In this document: one piece after another, positions 1 to 7,869 of the stretch
How positions within the stretch are numbered: position 1 is the stretch's first letter
Layout: every line of letters begins with the position of its first letter
Source of the DNA: a virus
Direction: 5' to 3' (one strand)
Virus record (IMG/VR): IMGVR_UViG_3300013099_000044
Span: 1 to 37,669 of that record
Length of the DNA stretch: 37,669 nucleotides
Translations under genes and position numbers: made by a program
The notes under the pieces: model-generated
What the model was told of the DNA's origin: nothing
Databases searched by the model: none
What the model saw: the letters and a program-made list of their open reading frames with translations, nothing else

Positions 1-95
1 ATATAGCTGCTACCAAGCAAACACTTTACAGTTTAAAAGATGTGCTGTTTAGATTTACTGAACTACATATACCACTAACTAACAAGGAGAAAATA

Positions 96-344
96 ATGGA
101 AGAGAAATTTAACGGACTTGAAGAATTACTAGGTGAAACTGTAACACTATTTTGTGTAACTTATTTCTATCATGGAAAATTGGTAGCTGTAGGTGAGGAT
201 GAGGTGAAGTTAGAGAATCCTAGCATCATTTATGAAACAGGGGATTGGAAGGATAAAAAGTGGTCTGACATTCAAGATATGCATCTACCAGATGGTCTTA
301 TTGTTAGAAAATCAGCAATCGAATCTTACGGCAAGACTAAGTGA
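96..344 (+). CDS. Hypothetical 82-aa acidic protein
   Basis: No family recognised. The ATG at 96 is chosen because AAGGAG lies six bases upstream. The frame is also open to the left edge of the window (a GTG at 42 is possible), so a longer protein entering from outside cannot be fully excluded. The protein is compact and acidic, with a hydrophobic stretch around residues 14-30 (VTLFCVTYFYHGKLVAV) that looks like beta strands of a small soluble domain rather than a membrane segment. Its stop overlaps the next start as GTGA at 341-344, which suggests translational coupling in a rightward operon. Confidence 0.7.
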   Translation: MEEKFNGLEELLGETVTLFCVTYFYHGKLVAVGEDEVKLENPSIIYETGDWKDKKWSDIQDMHLPDGLIVRKSAIESYGKTK

Positions 345-571
345 TCATAGGTAGAAAACAAAGATGGTCTAAGTCTAAGTTTAAGTCTAAGTCTAGGTCT
401 AGGTCTAGGTCTTGGAATAGGTCTAGGTCTGGGTATTGGAATAGGTCTAGGTCTAAGTCTATGTCTCGGTCTTGGTCTTGGTCAATGTCTTGGTCAATGT
501 CTTGGTATCGGTCTTGGTCTGGGGCTTGGTCTTGGTCTGGGGCTTGGTCTAGGAGTGGGAGTGGAAGATGA
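341..571 (+). CDS. Low-complexity Ser-x repeat protein from a hexanucleotide tract
   Basis: The GTG start overlaps the previous stop (GTGA), and the TGA stop overlaps the next ATG (ATGA at 568-571). This double coupling is the main reason to believe this reading frame. After about ten residues the 76-aa product is almost purely Ser alternating with Arg, Lys, Trp, Met or Gly (for example SRSRSRSWNRSRSG). The coding DNA is a degenerate repeat of GGTCTA/GGTCTT-type hexamers. A Gly-Leu frame on the same strand and an Asp-x frame on the opposite strand are also open, as expected for such a repeat, but neither has a good start. Function unknown. It could also be a non-coding minisatellite. Confidence 0.4.
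   Translation: MIIGRKQRWSKSKFKSKSRSRSRSWNRSRSGYWNRSRSKSMSRSWSWSMSWSMSWYRSWSGAWSWSGAWSRSGSGR
363..560 (+). repeat. Degenerate hexanucleotide tandem repeat (GGTCTA/GGTCTT)
   Basis: About 200 bp in which 'gtct' recurs every six bases, with variants gtctaa, gtctag, gtcttg, gtctgg and gtcaat. The repeat preserves an open frame. It is strikingly different in composition from its neighbours. Slipped-strand expansion and contraction would be expected here. Confidence 0.85.
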
Positions 572-621
572 CTGATGACTATTTACCAGGGTTCTCCATA
601 GAGAAGTGTAAAGATGATTAA
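568..621 (+). CDS. Putative 17-aa mini-ORF (MTDDYLPGFSIEKCKDD)
   Basis: A very short ORF whose ATG overlaps the stop of the repeat ORF as ATGA. It is preceded by GGGAG at six-base spacing. The position in a coupled operon with its own Shine-Dalgarno sequence is the only support. It may be a real peptide or just a ribosome-relay element. No function can be assigned. Confidence 0.35.
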   Translation: MTDDYLPGFSIEKCKDD

Positions 622-636
622 AGACGGAGAGACATA

Positions 637-699
637 GTGAGTATACAGGCGAATCGAAATAATAACGATATACAGGTGAATAAGGAGGTTGTTATATGA
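637..699 (+). CDS. Putative 20-aa mini-ORF coupled to the next gene
   Basis: GTG start at 637, preceded by GGAG at seven bases. The stop TGA at 697-699 overlaps the ATG of the following gene (ATGA), and the Shine-Dalgarno sequence of that gene (AAGGAGG) lies inside the ORF. This looks like a leader ORF feeding ribosomes into the zinc-knuckle gene. It is too short for any homology statement. Confidence 0.35.
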   Translation: MSIQANRNNNDIQVNKEVVI

Positions 700-908
700 G
701 AGTTATTTTAAGTACAAAAAAAAAGTGTAAAGTGTGTAAAGAAGTATTGTGCTTCTCTAAATTTACTAAATGTGGAAAGAAGTTTAAAGCAAAGACAAGC
801 CTCTATGTTCAGCAGTATCGTGCTGAGTGCTTAGATTGCTGGGCAAAGAAAGAGCGTACCAGATGGAAGGCCAAGAAGGAGGCAAAAGATGTTAAGCTCA
901 AAGCATAA
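696..908 (+). CDS. Small zinc-knuckle protein upstream of HNH gene
   Basis: A 70-residue Lys/Cys-rich protein with two CxxC pairs (C11/C14 and C45/C48) that should bind one zinc ion, and a basic C-terminus. Its start has a strong AAGGAGG. Small proteins of the form CKVCKE...YR.ECLDCWAKK often sit beside, or are fused to the front of, phage HNH endonucleases. That makes a DNA-binding partner of the next gene plausible. The two genes overlap by 20 bases, and the Shine-Dalgarno sequence of the HNH gene (AAGGAGG) is inside this gene. Confidence 0.7.
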   Translation: MRVILSTKKKCKVCKEVLCFSKFTKCGKKFKAKTSLYVQQYRAECLDCWAKKERTRWKAKKEAKDVKLKA

Positions 909-1365
909 ATTATATCCAAGATACAGGCAAATGATTTCACGATGTACCAACAAAGATAATAAAGATTATAAAGGCTATGGGGGGAGGGGTATTATCGTAT
1001 GCCACCGCTGGCTAGGCTCCTTTAGAAATTTTCTTATAGATATGGGGCCACATGAAGGAGAGCTCACTCTAGAAAGGATTGACAACAATGGAAACTACAC
1101 ACCTGAAAATTGCAAATGGGCTACTCGTAGAGAACAGAACCTTAACCAGCGGGCCAGAACGCGAGGTGAAAGATTTGGCATTTGCAAGAAAGCAAACTCT
1201 TGGCAGTTATATATCCATGGAATTTACATAGGAACCTGTAAGGACGAGAAGTTTATCGTTGGTTTATCAAAAAAAGCCATCGAGGAATGGACTCAGACTG
1301 GGAAATGTATTAAGTCGATAGCAGTTTTTAAAAATAGAAAAAAGGATATTGGATGGGGGCGATAG
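889..1365 (+). CDS. HNH-family homing endonuclease
   Basis: 158 residues. Residues 8-50 match the N-terminal part of a common phage endonuclease family (YPRYRQMISRC, YKGYGGRGI, CHRW). Residues 61-82 hold the core LxRIDNNGxYxPENCKWATR motif typical of free-standing phage HNH enzymes. Residues 95-140 (FGICKKANSW, YIGTCKDE, LSKKAIEEW) resemble an AP2-like DNA-binding tail often attached to these nucleases. The expected activity is site-specific DNA cleavage that promotes the gene's own spread. It is coupled to the upstream zinc-knuckle gene. The catalytic assignment is by family pattern only. Confidence 0.82.
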   Translation: MLSSKHKLYPRYRQMISRCTNKDNKDYKGYGGRGIIVCHRWLGSFRNFLIDMGPHEGELTLERIDNNGNYTPENCKWATRREQNLNQRARTRGERFGICKKANSWQLYIHGIYIGTCKDEKFIVGLSKKAIEEWTQTGKCIKSIAVFKNRKKDIGWGR

Positions 1366-1568
1366 AGAAAAATAGAGAAAGGGAAGTTTGGTATAACAAT
1401 GAGTCGAACGAGTTTGTGATACTAGAGCTACTCGACTCTCAAAGCTTGCTTGCGATATTTTGGGTCGAAACACTCTTGCCTTTTAAGAAATCAATCGGCG
1501 AGATTCACCCGTTATCAATTCCAGTTAATTTATTCTTAAAACAGTTTGAGTATATAGCGAAACTTTAG
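1353..1568 (+). CDS. Hypothetical 71-aa protein
   Basis: It starts inside the end of the HNH gene (13-base overlap) with a weak AAGGAT upstream. The product has a charged N-terminus and a hydrophobic centre (VILELLDSQSLLAIFWVETLL). No family recognised. It is the last plus-strand gene before the convergent virion operon, whose first stop is only 12 bases away, so the two transcripts run into each other. Confidence 0.5.
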   Translation: MGAIEKNREREVWYNNESNEFVILELLDSQSLLAIFWVETLLPFKKSIGEIHPLSIPVNLFLKQFEYIAKL

Positions 1569-1579
1569 ATATTAAAGGC

Positions 1580-3208
1580 CTACGATGCCGCCGTTACTGT
1601 CATAGAAAGAGAAGCATCGTTGTCGCCAGTTATCCAGCTATTTGATGGATTTTGCATGGCAAGAACCCTTATACGCTGTCCTGCTGTTAATATTCCAGAC
1701 CAACTAGAATGAATCGTAAGGGCTTCAGTGGTTCCATAATTTGAACCCCTTGCTGGTTGTATTGATAGGCCATTTACTTCAAAGTAAAAGAGTCCAATCG
1801 CACCAGCAATTGCCGTAACTGGCGCAGTTATATGAATATCAACCTTAACCTTTTGGTTAGCATTAAAGGTAAATTTATTTGTCGCATCATAGACAGTGGC
1901 CGTTCCGAGGGTGCTAATACTGTTTATCCTAATGTCCATGAAATCAAAGTAGTCAAAGGCATCAGGAGAGAAAGGGAATGCCAAGGCCTGTAATTCCTCT
2001 ACAACAGGTGGAGAGCTCGCACCGCCAGTTGGCGTGTCTATCCAAGATAAATATCCAGAAGCATCTGATTCTAAAATCTGATTTACAGTAGGGCCAATCT
2101 GAGGCCAGGTTAACATATAAGAACTGATTGTAACAGACGCATCAAAGGTTACACTGGCGCTATTAACCGAATTATAAAATCTAACAAATCCTGCTGCACC
2201 ATCCAGTACACCTACTTCTATTCCACGCTCAGTAATGATTACACCAGAGTTTAATCTATTTAAAGAATCAGACTTCAATAGCTTACCTGTAGTGCCGTCA
2301 AATATGGCGATTGCCCCATCTGCAGGAGCAATTGCGGGCCCTACAACATCACCTGTGCCAACCGAAGCATCTTCCCACGTTGCCTGGTTAACTCCATCAG
2401 TAGTTAAGACTTGTCCTGGCGTGCCTACGTCCCATTCTTGACTATATTTAGCAATACTCATTGCCCCCGTATTTGATAAAAATAACGGAGAAGTAGAAAT
2501 TCCTACGGCAGGAAGCGCTGTAGGAAGAATCATTGTATAAGAAACGGCGAATGGTGCACTTGGTGCTTCAAGCACAAAAGTCTTATCCCCCTCGGCATTT
2601 TTAACCGCTAGTCGTCCTACTCTGCCAGCATCCCAACCACCAGTAGTGATAATTCCAACACCATCATTATTTACCTCAACTCCAGTATTCTCCTGTATTA
2701 ATTTTCCTGTGGTATCTTTATAGCTGACCACCATATTTGCTTTAGTTCCGCCAGCAGGCCCTGCTACATCACCTCCACCTTTGGCAGTATTCGCGGCAAC
2801 ACTTGAATTGGCCGTTACCCTAGCATCTGTATAGTAAAGATTTACACCTTCTGATAATTCCGTAGTAGAAGTAGGGTTTACTTCCGATAAAGCTTCTATT
2901 CCTTCTAACTTTGAACGCTCAGTTGCCGTTATAATGGCCCCTGATCCAGCATCGGTCACATCACTATGGGTAGCCACAGGGCCATCTGCTGACACCTTCG
3001 CGGTATTAGCAGTAACTACTGGGCAGTTAATAATATTGTTTGTCTGCATATCGAGATCGGCCTGAACTTTAGGCTCTAGCTCATTCATACCCGAATCATT
3101 CATCTCTTTTAACAAAGGGTTATGTGTAGTAGGAGAAATATCGCCTGACGTGTTTTCATATATAACAGAGTCTATGTCAGCATCAATCCCTGTCTTATTT
3201 TTACTCAT
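1580..3208 (-). CDS. Tail fibre protein with GDVVGPA modules and jelly-roll-like C-terminus
   Basis: 542 residues. Two copies of the fibre spacer module G-D-V-x-G-P-A...DGTTGKLL are visible, near residues 140-175 (GGDVAGPAGG, DTTGKLIQ) and 285-315 (GDVVGPAIAP, FDGTTGKLLK). Such modules are common in trimeric phage tail fibre and collar proteins. The last 140 residues after a Gly/Ser/Pro linker (GGASSPPVVEE) look like a beta-rich knob, possibly a TNF/C1q-type jelly roll, and are the likely receptor-contacting end. There is no signal peptide. It shares its modules with the 1102-residue fibre at 4257-7565 and is the last gene of the leftward late operon. Confidence 0.8.
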   Translation of the reverse strand: MSKNKTGIDADIDSVIYENTSGDISPTTHNPLLKEMNDSGMNELEPKVQADLDMQTNNIINCPVVTANTAKVSADGPVATHSDVTDAGSGAIITATERSKLEGIEALSEVNPTSTTELSEGVNLYYTDARVTANSSVAANTAKGGGDVAGPAGGTKANMVVSYKDTTGKLIQENTGVEVNNDGVGIITTGGWDAGRVGRLAVKNAEGDKTFVLEAPSAPFAVSYTMILPTALPAVGISTSPLFLSNTGAMSIAKYSQEWDVGTPGQVLTTDGVNQATWEDASVGTGDVVGPAIAPADGAIAIFDGTTGKLLKSDSLNRLNSGVIITERGIEVGVLDGAAGFVRFYNSVNSASVTFDASVTISSYMLTWPQIGPTVNQILESDASGYLSWIDTPTGGASSPPVVEELQALAFPFSPDAFDYFDFMDIRINSISTLGTATVYDATNKFTFNANQKVKVDIHITAPVTAIAGAIGLFYFEVNGLSIQPARGSNYGTTEALTIHSSWSGILTAGQRIRVLAMQNPSNSWITGDNDASLSMTVTAAS

Positions 3209-3470
3209 AACTTACTCCATAGGCACGAGAATAATTAATCACATAAGGGATAGGGTCAACCTCGACCACTGAATACCTATCTATTTTTTCTGCTATAATA
3301 CCATAGATACTTATCTGATTGGCTAAGACTTCATACCTGGAGAGCTCAGCTGAAGTGATTATATATTTTATAGCGCCACTTACCTCTATTTCATAAGGTT
3401 GGACATTACTTGTCCAAGTGTCGTACCTCTTTGCAGAGGAGACAGATATATTATATCTATCTTGTGACAT
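3201..3470 (-). CDS. Small fibre-cassette protein of eight 10-residue Tyr repeats
   Basis: 89 residues. Tyrosine occurs at positions 6, 16, 26, 36, 46, 56, 66 and 76, exactly every ten residues, usually after Arg, Pro or Lys and followed by alternating hydrophobic residues (RYNISVSSAK, PYEIEVSGAI, RYEVLANQIS). Almost the whole protein is therefore a decapeptide solenoid, one predicted strand and turn per repeat. It overlaps both neighbouring genes by a few bases in the fibre cassette, so a structural spacer or fibre-connector role is likely. This is inference. I do not recognise the family. Confidence 0.7.
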   Translation of the reverse strand: MSQDRYNISVSSAKRYDTWTSNVQPYEIEVSGAIKYIITSAELSRYEVLANQISIYGIIAEKIDRYSVVEVDPIPYVINYSRAYGVSYE

Positions 3471-3822
3471 CGCCTTCTATCTTCAACTTACCCTCTAGTA
3501 TAGTTCTTAGTTCGCCAGATATTATTCCTTGGACATCATAAAAATATGTCCCCGGTCTTTGTGTTGAGTCAACTCTTGATATAACAATAGTTAAGACTTC
3601 ACTATTAGTTCCCCCAATACTCAGACCCAGGTTACCAGTGTTCAACTCAAATAAATGCACATCACCTTCTGGCGCTATTTTTACCTGCATTTTTAAATCA
3701 GTAAACTGGGATAAATCTAGCGGGATACCGCTATTATTTGGATCAGTAAAACTAACTCCAATTGCCGAATCATCGCCTTTTTTAATCGTATAACTAAGCT
3801 TTGCTGCGAACAGTGTGCTCAT
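3457..3822 (-). CDS. BppU N-terminal-like baseplate/fibre adaptor domain protein
   Basis: 121 residues with the pattern of the BppU N-terminal domain family: KKGDDSAIGVSF, GIPLDLSQFTDLKMQVK, a short acidic strand, a V...ISRVDSTQ segment, then PGTYFYDVQGI and a closing LEGKLKIEGDVTR. These immunoglobulin-like domains attach receptor-binding proteins to the phage tail. Here it is a stand-alone gene that starts with an ATGA overlap on its upstream neighbour. It probably bridges the fibre to the tail tip. Confidence 0.75.
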   Translation of the reverse strand: MSTLFAAKLSYTIKKGDDSAIGVSFTDPNNSGIPLDLSQFTDLKMQVKIAPEGDVHLFELNTGNLGLSIGGTNSEVLTIVISRVDSTQRPGTYFYDVQGIISGELRTILEGKLKIEGDVTR

Positions 3823-4223
3823 ATATTTTTCCTAGTAAGATACATGTCGATTGTAGCATTATCAGCGTCAACTTCCACTACAATCTGGCGGTAGTAGGCA
3901 TTAGCAATGTTAATAATATAGCTACCAGAATCGTCGATAGCAGTCCTAACGGATACTATTTCCGCAACCAGATCATCTATTCCTGCATATACGCGTATTT
4001 CACCAGTGCACCCAGTACAAGTGACCTTTAAGATAACAGCGTATCCCTGTGACCATTTAAGGTCTGTGGTTGGGGATTTATATGTCCCTGCCACCACCTG
4101 TCCCTCAACAATAGCCAATCTCTGACTGTTAATTGATGTTAAAGGATCGTTTTGAAGAGGTTTTGACCCTTCTACCGCAAATAATAGTGGCGAGATTAAT
4201 AGTAAAAATAAAATCGTTTTCAT
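3819..4223 (-). CDS. Fibre-cassette protein with N-terminal signal peptide
   Basis: 134 residues. The N-terminus (MKTILFLLLISPLLFA) has one Lys followed by an unbroken hydrophobic core, with possible cleavage after LFA at residue 16. GGGAGG precedes the ATG, so the start is secure. The mature part is beta-rich, with a CTGC pair (KVTCTGCTGEIRV), and no family is recognised. A secreted protein inside a tail-fibre cassette is unexpected, because tail proteins normally fold in the cytoplasm. It could be exported to the periplasm or act from the membrane. It is coupled downstream (ATGA) to the BppU-like gene. Confidence 0.65.
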   Translation of the reverse strand: MKTILFLLLISPLLFAVEGSKPLQNDPLTSINSQRLAIVEGQVVAGTYKSPTTDLKWSQGYAVILKVTCTGCTGEIRVYAGIDDLVAEIVSVRTAIDDSGSYIINIANAYYRQIVVEVDADNATIDMYLTRKNI

Positions 4224-4256
4224 AAAATACCTCCCTTGATATTACTGATAACCTAT

Positions 4257-7200
4257 CTATATCCCCCAACAGAGAATGTGATAATCCATATCCCTCTGTG
4301 CTGTACCAGTAGCATCTTCCCAACACTTAACTTGTACTTGGGTTGTTGATGGGTTTGAGTAAAAATCACAGCTTCTATCAATCGTTGTGCTACTACCAGT
4401 GACTACACAAACTGGGTTTGTGGTGAAGCCAGAGTAATATGCGGTGTATCTACCAACTCCAGTCCGGGTAAGGTTTCCCCAGCCGCTACACCCATCACCG
4501 CCGCCAGTGTCTTTCCCACCTGCTGCATAACCCTTGCATCCTATAAGTCTGTATTGTGTATTCCTAACCGTGTTACCGACAACGACATTTCTAGAATCTA
4601 TATTAGTCACACCCCATATTTTAACCTTTCGTCCATTGCCGCCTATGGTTTGAGATCCGACAATATTAAGTCCTTCGGCATGAATTCCACTACCTATCTT
4701 TCCATCATCATTATTAGATTCGTTGGGATGAGGGAATCTAATAAAATCACTATTTCCCAGAATTATATCCTCATTATCGTCTATGATAACTCTCGAGCTT
4801 TGTATTAATTTTCCGGTTGTTCCATCAAATTTCGCTATAGAGTTGTTGGTAGCACTGGTAGGGCCTACAACATCACCAACTCCAGTCGGTGTATCAATCC
4901 AAGATAATGTTCCACTTGCATCGGATTCTAATACTTGATTTGCCACTAAAGGCCCTGCCGGAGGTAGAGTTAGAAAATATTGCCCTGTCATAGGGTTTGG
5001 AGGTTGAATAATAATCTGGCCACCCAGACCGTTAAGAATTATCTTAGGTTGTGGGATAGCTTCACCGTCGCCAAGGACAACCCCGGCCCAATTGTTCTGT
5101 GCTATTAAACTCACTACGGGAGTGCTTGTATCGCTATAAAGTCTTATCTCTGTCTTCTGGTCGCCATCCTTCTCCGTAGTAATTCTCACACCGGCCCAAT
5201 CTCCGCCAACACCAGTTACATCCGCTAGAAAGTTATACTGAGCGACATCCCCTGGAATGTAAGTTGCCCTACCGCCATTATCTGAAATCAGTTTCCCTGT
5301 AGTATCATCAAAAAATGCAAATGAGTTAACCACAGCACTCGCAGGGCCTACTACATCACCATCACCATCACTTTTGGTTATCCATTGTTGTGTACCATCT
5401 CCTTGAGCGATTAAACTTTGCCCAAGAGCTCCTGTCCCATTAGTAGCTATGTCAAGTTTTGTCGAAATAGCACTAATAGCTACACCGCTATCTTTACCTA
5501 GTTTTCCAGTTATATTATCGAAGGTTATTATATTATCTGTTACCGCCCCATCAGGCCCATAGAAATCACCGCCACCACCGCCTGAACTTCCACCGCCTGA
5601 AGTTGAGAGCGTAGAATAGGCAACAACGTCCCAGTCTGGGCTGATAGTTGCTCTTTGAAATTCCACATCTAGGCCAAACCCAGTTGAGTTTACTATCTGA
5701 GGAACATCATCTATTTCTAAAAAACCATCTATAACTGCATAGATAGGATTATTTGTAGGCCACTGGTTATTAAGATAAACATAGTTTGTATTCTGTGGGA
5801 CAGGGACTTCAATATCTACGGTAGTTATTTCAGAATCATCAACACCACTGTTTTGTTCACTAATTTGGTGAATTATATACTCGTAATACAGACCTTGGTC
5901 TACACCAGAAACGTCAACCCCAAATACATTATTCTTTGAAGTGTTGTTTGTTTGAACCATATTTGCAGTAGAGCCATCAATAATCCCTGCAAGTTCAGAA
6001 CTTCTATCGGTTGTATCTAAATCTTCTTTGCAAATTCTAAGGACTGAATCCTGACCGTTTATATTCCAGTTCCCAGGGCAGGTAAGTGTATTTTGGTCCG
6101 TTCCTGTATAGAGCCATCCACCTGAAATATTCGTTGTTGAACCGTAGTTTTGAGATACTAAAGCAATCTCAATAACTGCATCCTTGGGGAGTATGGCCGT
6201 TTCTAAAAATACCGTTGACCACTCTCCTGCTGTAACTATGTTTTCTAGGTTATCAATAAATTGGGTCGTGGCAGCGGTTATGTTTCTCCAATAGAGGGTG
6301 TAATGCGTATCTGCTGTTATCTCTGGAACCCACACCCTAATAGATTTAAGCCAACCACCCTCGTTCATAGTCATAGTCATGCCAGACTCTATTTTGCCTA
6401 CCGTTCCTTGGGTGAACCACGCAGGGGTATCGGGGTATAAGAAAGCAGGCTCGCCATTTTCCTGTGGAGCAGGAGGGTCAGTAGTGGTCTTGTTGGCAAT
6501 CATTGTCCACTCACCATCTTTAGTCATTTGGTTTTTGTGGAATTCATTAGGTAGCCAATTACCCATCCACTCAACTCTATCTGCTATCTCTGAAATATTT
6601 GTTGTGATAGACGCTTCGTTTGCAGAGATTCTTAATTCATAATCAGTGCTAGATGCTTGGAGTGCAGCGATATCGTTGATAGAGATACCTGAATCTGTTA
6701 TCAGTCTGCCAGTTAACTCACTAAAGGATGCGAAGTTTCCGGGGGTAACAATTCCGTCGTTATTAAAAATATTACCAAATAATGTATAAGGCCTTACCTG
6801 CATTGAACCAGTGACAGGATGATTGCTATTTACAATTCCTGTAACAACAATTCTATTTGGTGGAATAGGTTGAATATTAGTGTACTCACCGGGTGTAGTC
6901 GTTAGATATAAGAAATCGCCTTCAAGAAAGGATGATAAATCAACGTTGTTTACCACTCCTTCAGTGGTTACATATCCGTTTGTATTATTTAGTATGTCGT
7001 GAGTTGCCACTCCGTACACGCTAGAATCTCCTGCTAAATCTGACAATGCTACTGAGATTACTTGACCTACGGAACCAACAATTTTTACTGGGCTACCATT
7101 TAAAATAGTCGCACCTGTAGCGTTTCTAACTTCTGAAATTAATTCTTCCCCGACATTTAAAGTCATATCGGCCACATCATTATAGAATGATAATGAACTG

Positions 7201-7565
7201 GATTTTTTATCGTAAAATAATCTTCCTTCATTATAAGAAGGCGCAGGAGTTTGTGGAATAAAATCAATCCAATCTATTTCACCTAGCTGTGGTGTTTGGA
7301 TACCCGTCCATTCAACTACACCTAATCCGTTAGTTACAAGGACTTCATTTAAAGCACCATCAACTATAGGGAAGGAATAAGGTGGAGATATTAATGTTTT
7401 ACCTGTCGTGTCCGTATAAAGAGCAGGAGAATACTGGGTTGAAGTTGCAGGCCCTACAACATCTCCGACTCCACCTACTGCCCCATGGACAAATTCAACA
7501 TAAACGTCTATAGCACTAGCAGTCCATCCTAGACTCAGTGCCATCCACAATAGTAATATTTTCAT
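4257..7565 (-). CDS. Large modular tail fibre-like protein with a signal peptide
   Basis: 1102 residues. Residues 1-18 (MKILLLWMALSLGWTASA) form a textbook signal peptide with an ASA cleavage site. GAGGAG precedes the ATG, which is coupled to the upstream stop (TAATG). Four copies of the fibre module follow (GDVVGPATST near residue 34, GDFYGPDGAV near 668, GDVVGPASAV near 738, GDVVGPTSAT near 900), each with DxTGKL about 20 residues on. A Ser/Gly linker lies near residue 655. The C-terminal 110 residues are Cys-rich (CKGYAAGGKD, CVVTGSSTT, CSFYS-like pattern ending HILCWGI) and may be a disulphide-stabilised tip. The fibre identity is well supported. The exported state is the anomaly. Confidence 0.8.
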   Translation of the reverse strand: MKILLLWMALSLGWTASAIDVYVEFVHGAVGGVGDVVGPATSTQYSPALYTDTTGKTLISPPYSFPIVDGALNEVLVTNGLGVVEWTGIQTPQLGEIDWIDFIPQTPAPSYNEGRLFYDKKSSSLSFYNDVADMTLNVGEELISEVRNATGATILNGSPVKIVGSVGQVISVALSDLAGDSSVYGVATHDILNNTNGYVTTEGVVNNVDLSSFLEGDFLYLTTTPGEYTNIQPIPPNRIVVTGIVNSNHPVTGSMQVRPYTLFGNIFNNDGIVTPGNFASFSELTGRLITDSGISINDIAALQASSTDYELRISANEASITTNISEIADRVEWMGNWLPNEFHKNQMTKDGEWTMIANKTTTDPPAPQENGEPAFLYPDTPAWFTQGTVGKIESGMTMTMNEGGWLKSIRVWVPEITADTHYTLYWRNITAATTQFIDNLENIVTAGEWSTVFLETAILPKDAVIEIALVSQNYGSTTNISGGWLYTGTDQNTLTCPGNWNINGQDSVLRICKEDLDTTDRSSELAGIIDGSTANMVQTNNTSKNNVFGVDVSGVDQGLYYEYIIHQISEQNSGVDDSEITTVDIEVPVPQNTNYVYLNNQWPTNNPIYAVIDGFLEIDDVPQIVNSTGFGLDVEFQRATISPDWDVVAYSTLSTSGGGSSGGGGGDFYGPDGAVTDNIITFDNITGKLGKDSGVAISAISTKLDIATNGTGALGQSLIAQGDGTQQWITKSDGDGDVVGPASAVVNSFAFFDDTTGKLISDNGGRATYIPGDVAQYNFLADVTGVGGDWAGVRITTEKDGDQKTEIRLYSDTSTPVVSLIAQNNWAGVVLGDGEAIPQPKIILNGLGGQIIIQPPNPMTGQYFLTLPPAGPLVANQVLESDASGTLSWIDTPTGVGDVVGPTSATNNSIAKFDGTTGKLIQSSRVIIDDNEDIILGNSDFIRFPHPNESNNDDGKIGSGIHAEGLNIVGSQTIGGNGRKVKIWGVTNIDSRNVVVGNTVRNTQYRLIGCKGYAAGGKDTGGGDGCSGWGNLTRTGVGRYTAYYSGFTTNPVCVVTGSSTTIDRSCDFYSNPSTTQVQVKCWEDATGTAQRDMDYHILCWGI

Positions 7566-7867
7566 TAACTCCTCGAAGTTCCTCTTAAATAGACTCTATA
7601 ATTTGTGAAGGAAGAATCCATAGTAACTTGCGCCCATTTATAGCATAATCCTGAAATTATCTCTGGTATTACAAGTGTTCCTAGGCTTACTCCTGCAGCA
7701 GGAACCCAGTTTATCCCATCATTGGAAAACCTTACTGTCGCTCCATTTGAAGGGGTTGATGTCCCATCAGCAGAATACACGATTGCAATCTTATCTATGT
7801 ACTCAATATCAATCGGGTCTGATTCCTGTTGCTTAACCTCTGCTTCTAATATTATTGCTCTACTCAT
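7565..7867 (-). CDS. Small virion-associated protein, hypothetical
   Basis: 100 residues, between the third ejection protein and the large fibre. The sequence looks like one beta-sandwich domain (IAIVYSADGTSTPSNGATVRFSNDGINWVPA...YRVYLRGTS), similar in style to short adaptor domains that present a Trp-containing 'NDGINW' loop. No named family recognised. It is coupled downstream by TAATG and follows the 889-residue gene after two bases. A fibre-attachment or tail-tip role is suggested only by context. Confidence 0.65.
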   Translation of the reverse strand: MSRAIILEAEVKQQESDPIDIEYIDKIAIVYSADGTSTPSNGATVRFSNDGINWVPAAGVSLGTLVIPEIISGLCYKWAQVTMDSSFTNYRVYLRGTSRS

Positions 7868-7869
7868 AA

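Noticed and set aside
1267-1473. 68-aa minus-strand ORF over the HNH gene end
   Set aside because: It is antisense to two plus-strand genes, has no ribosome site and a shadow-type composition.
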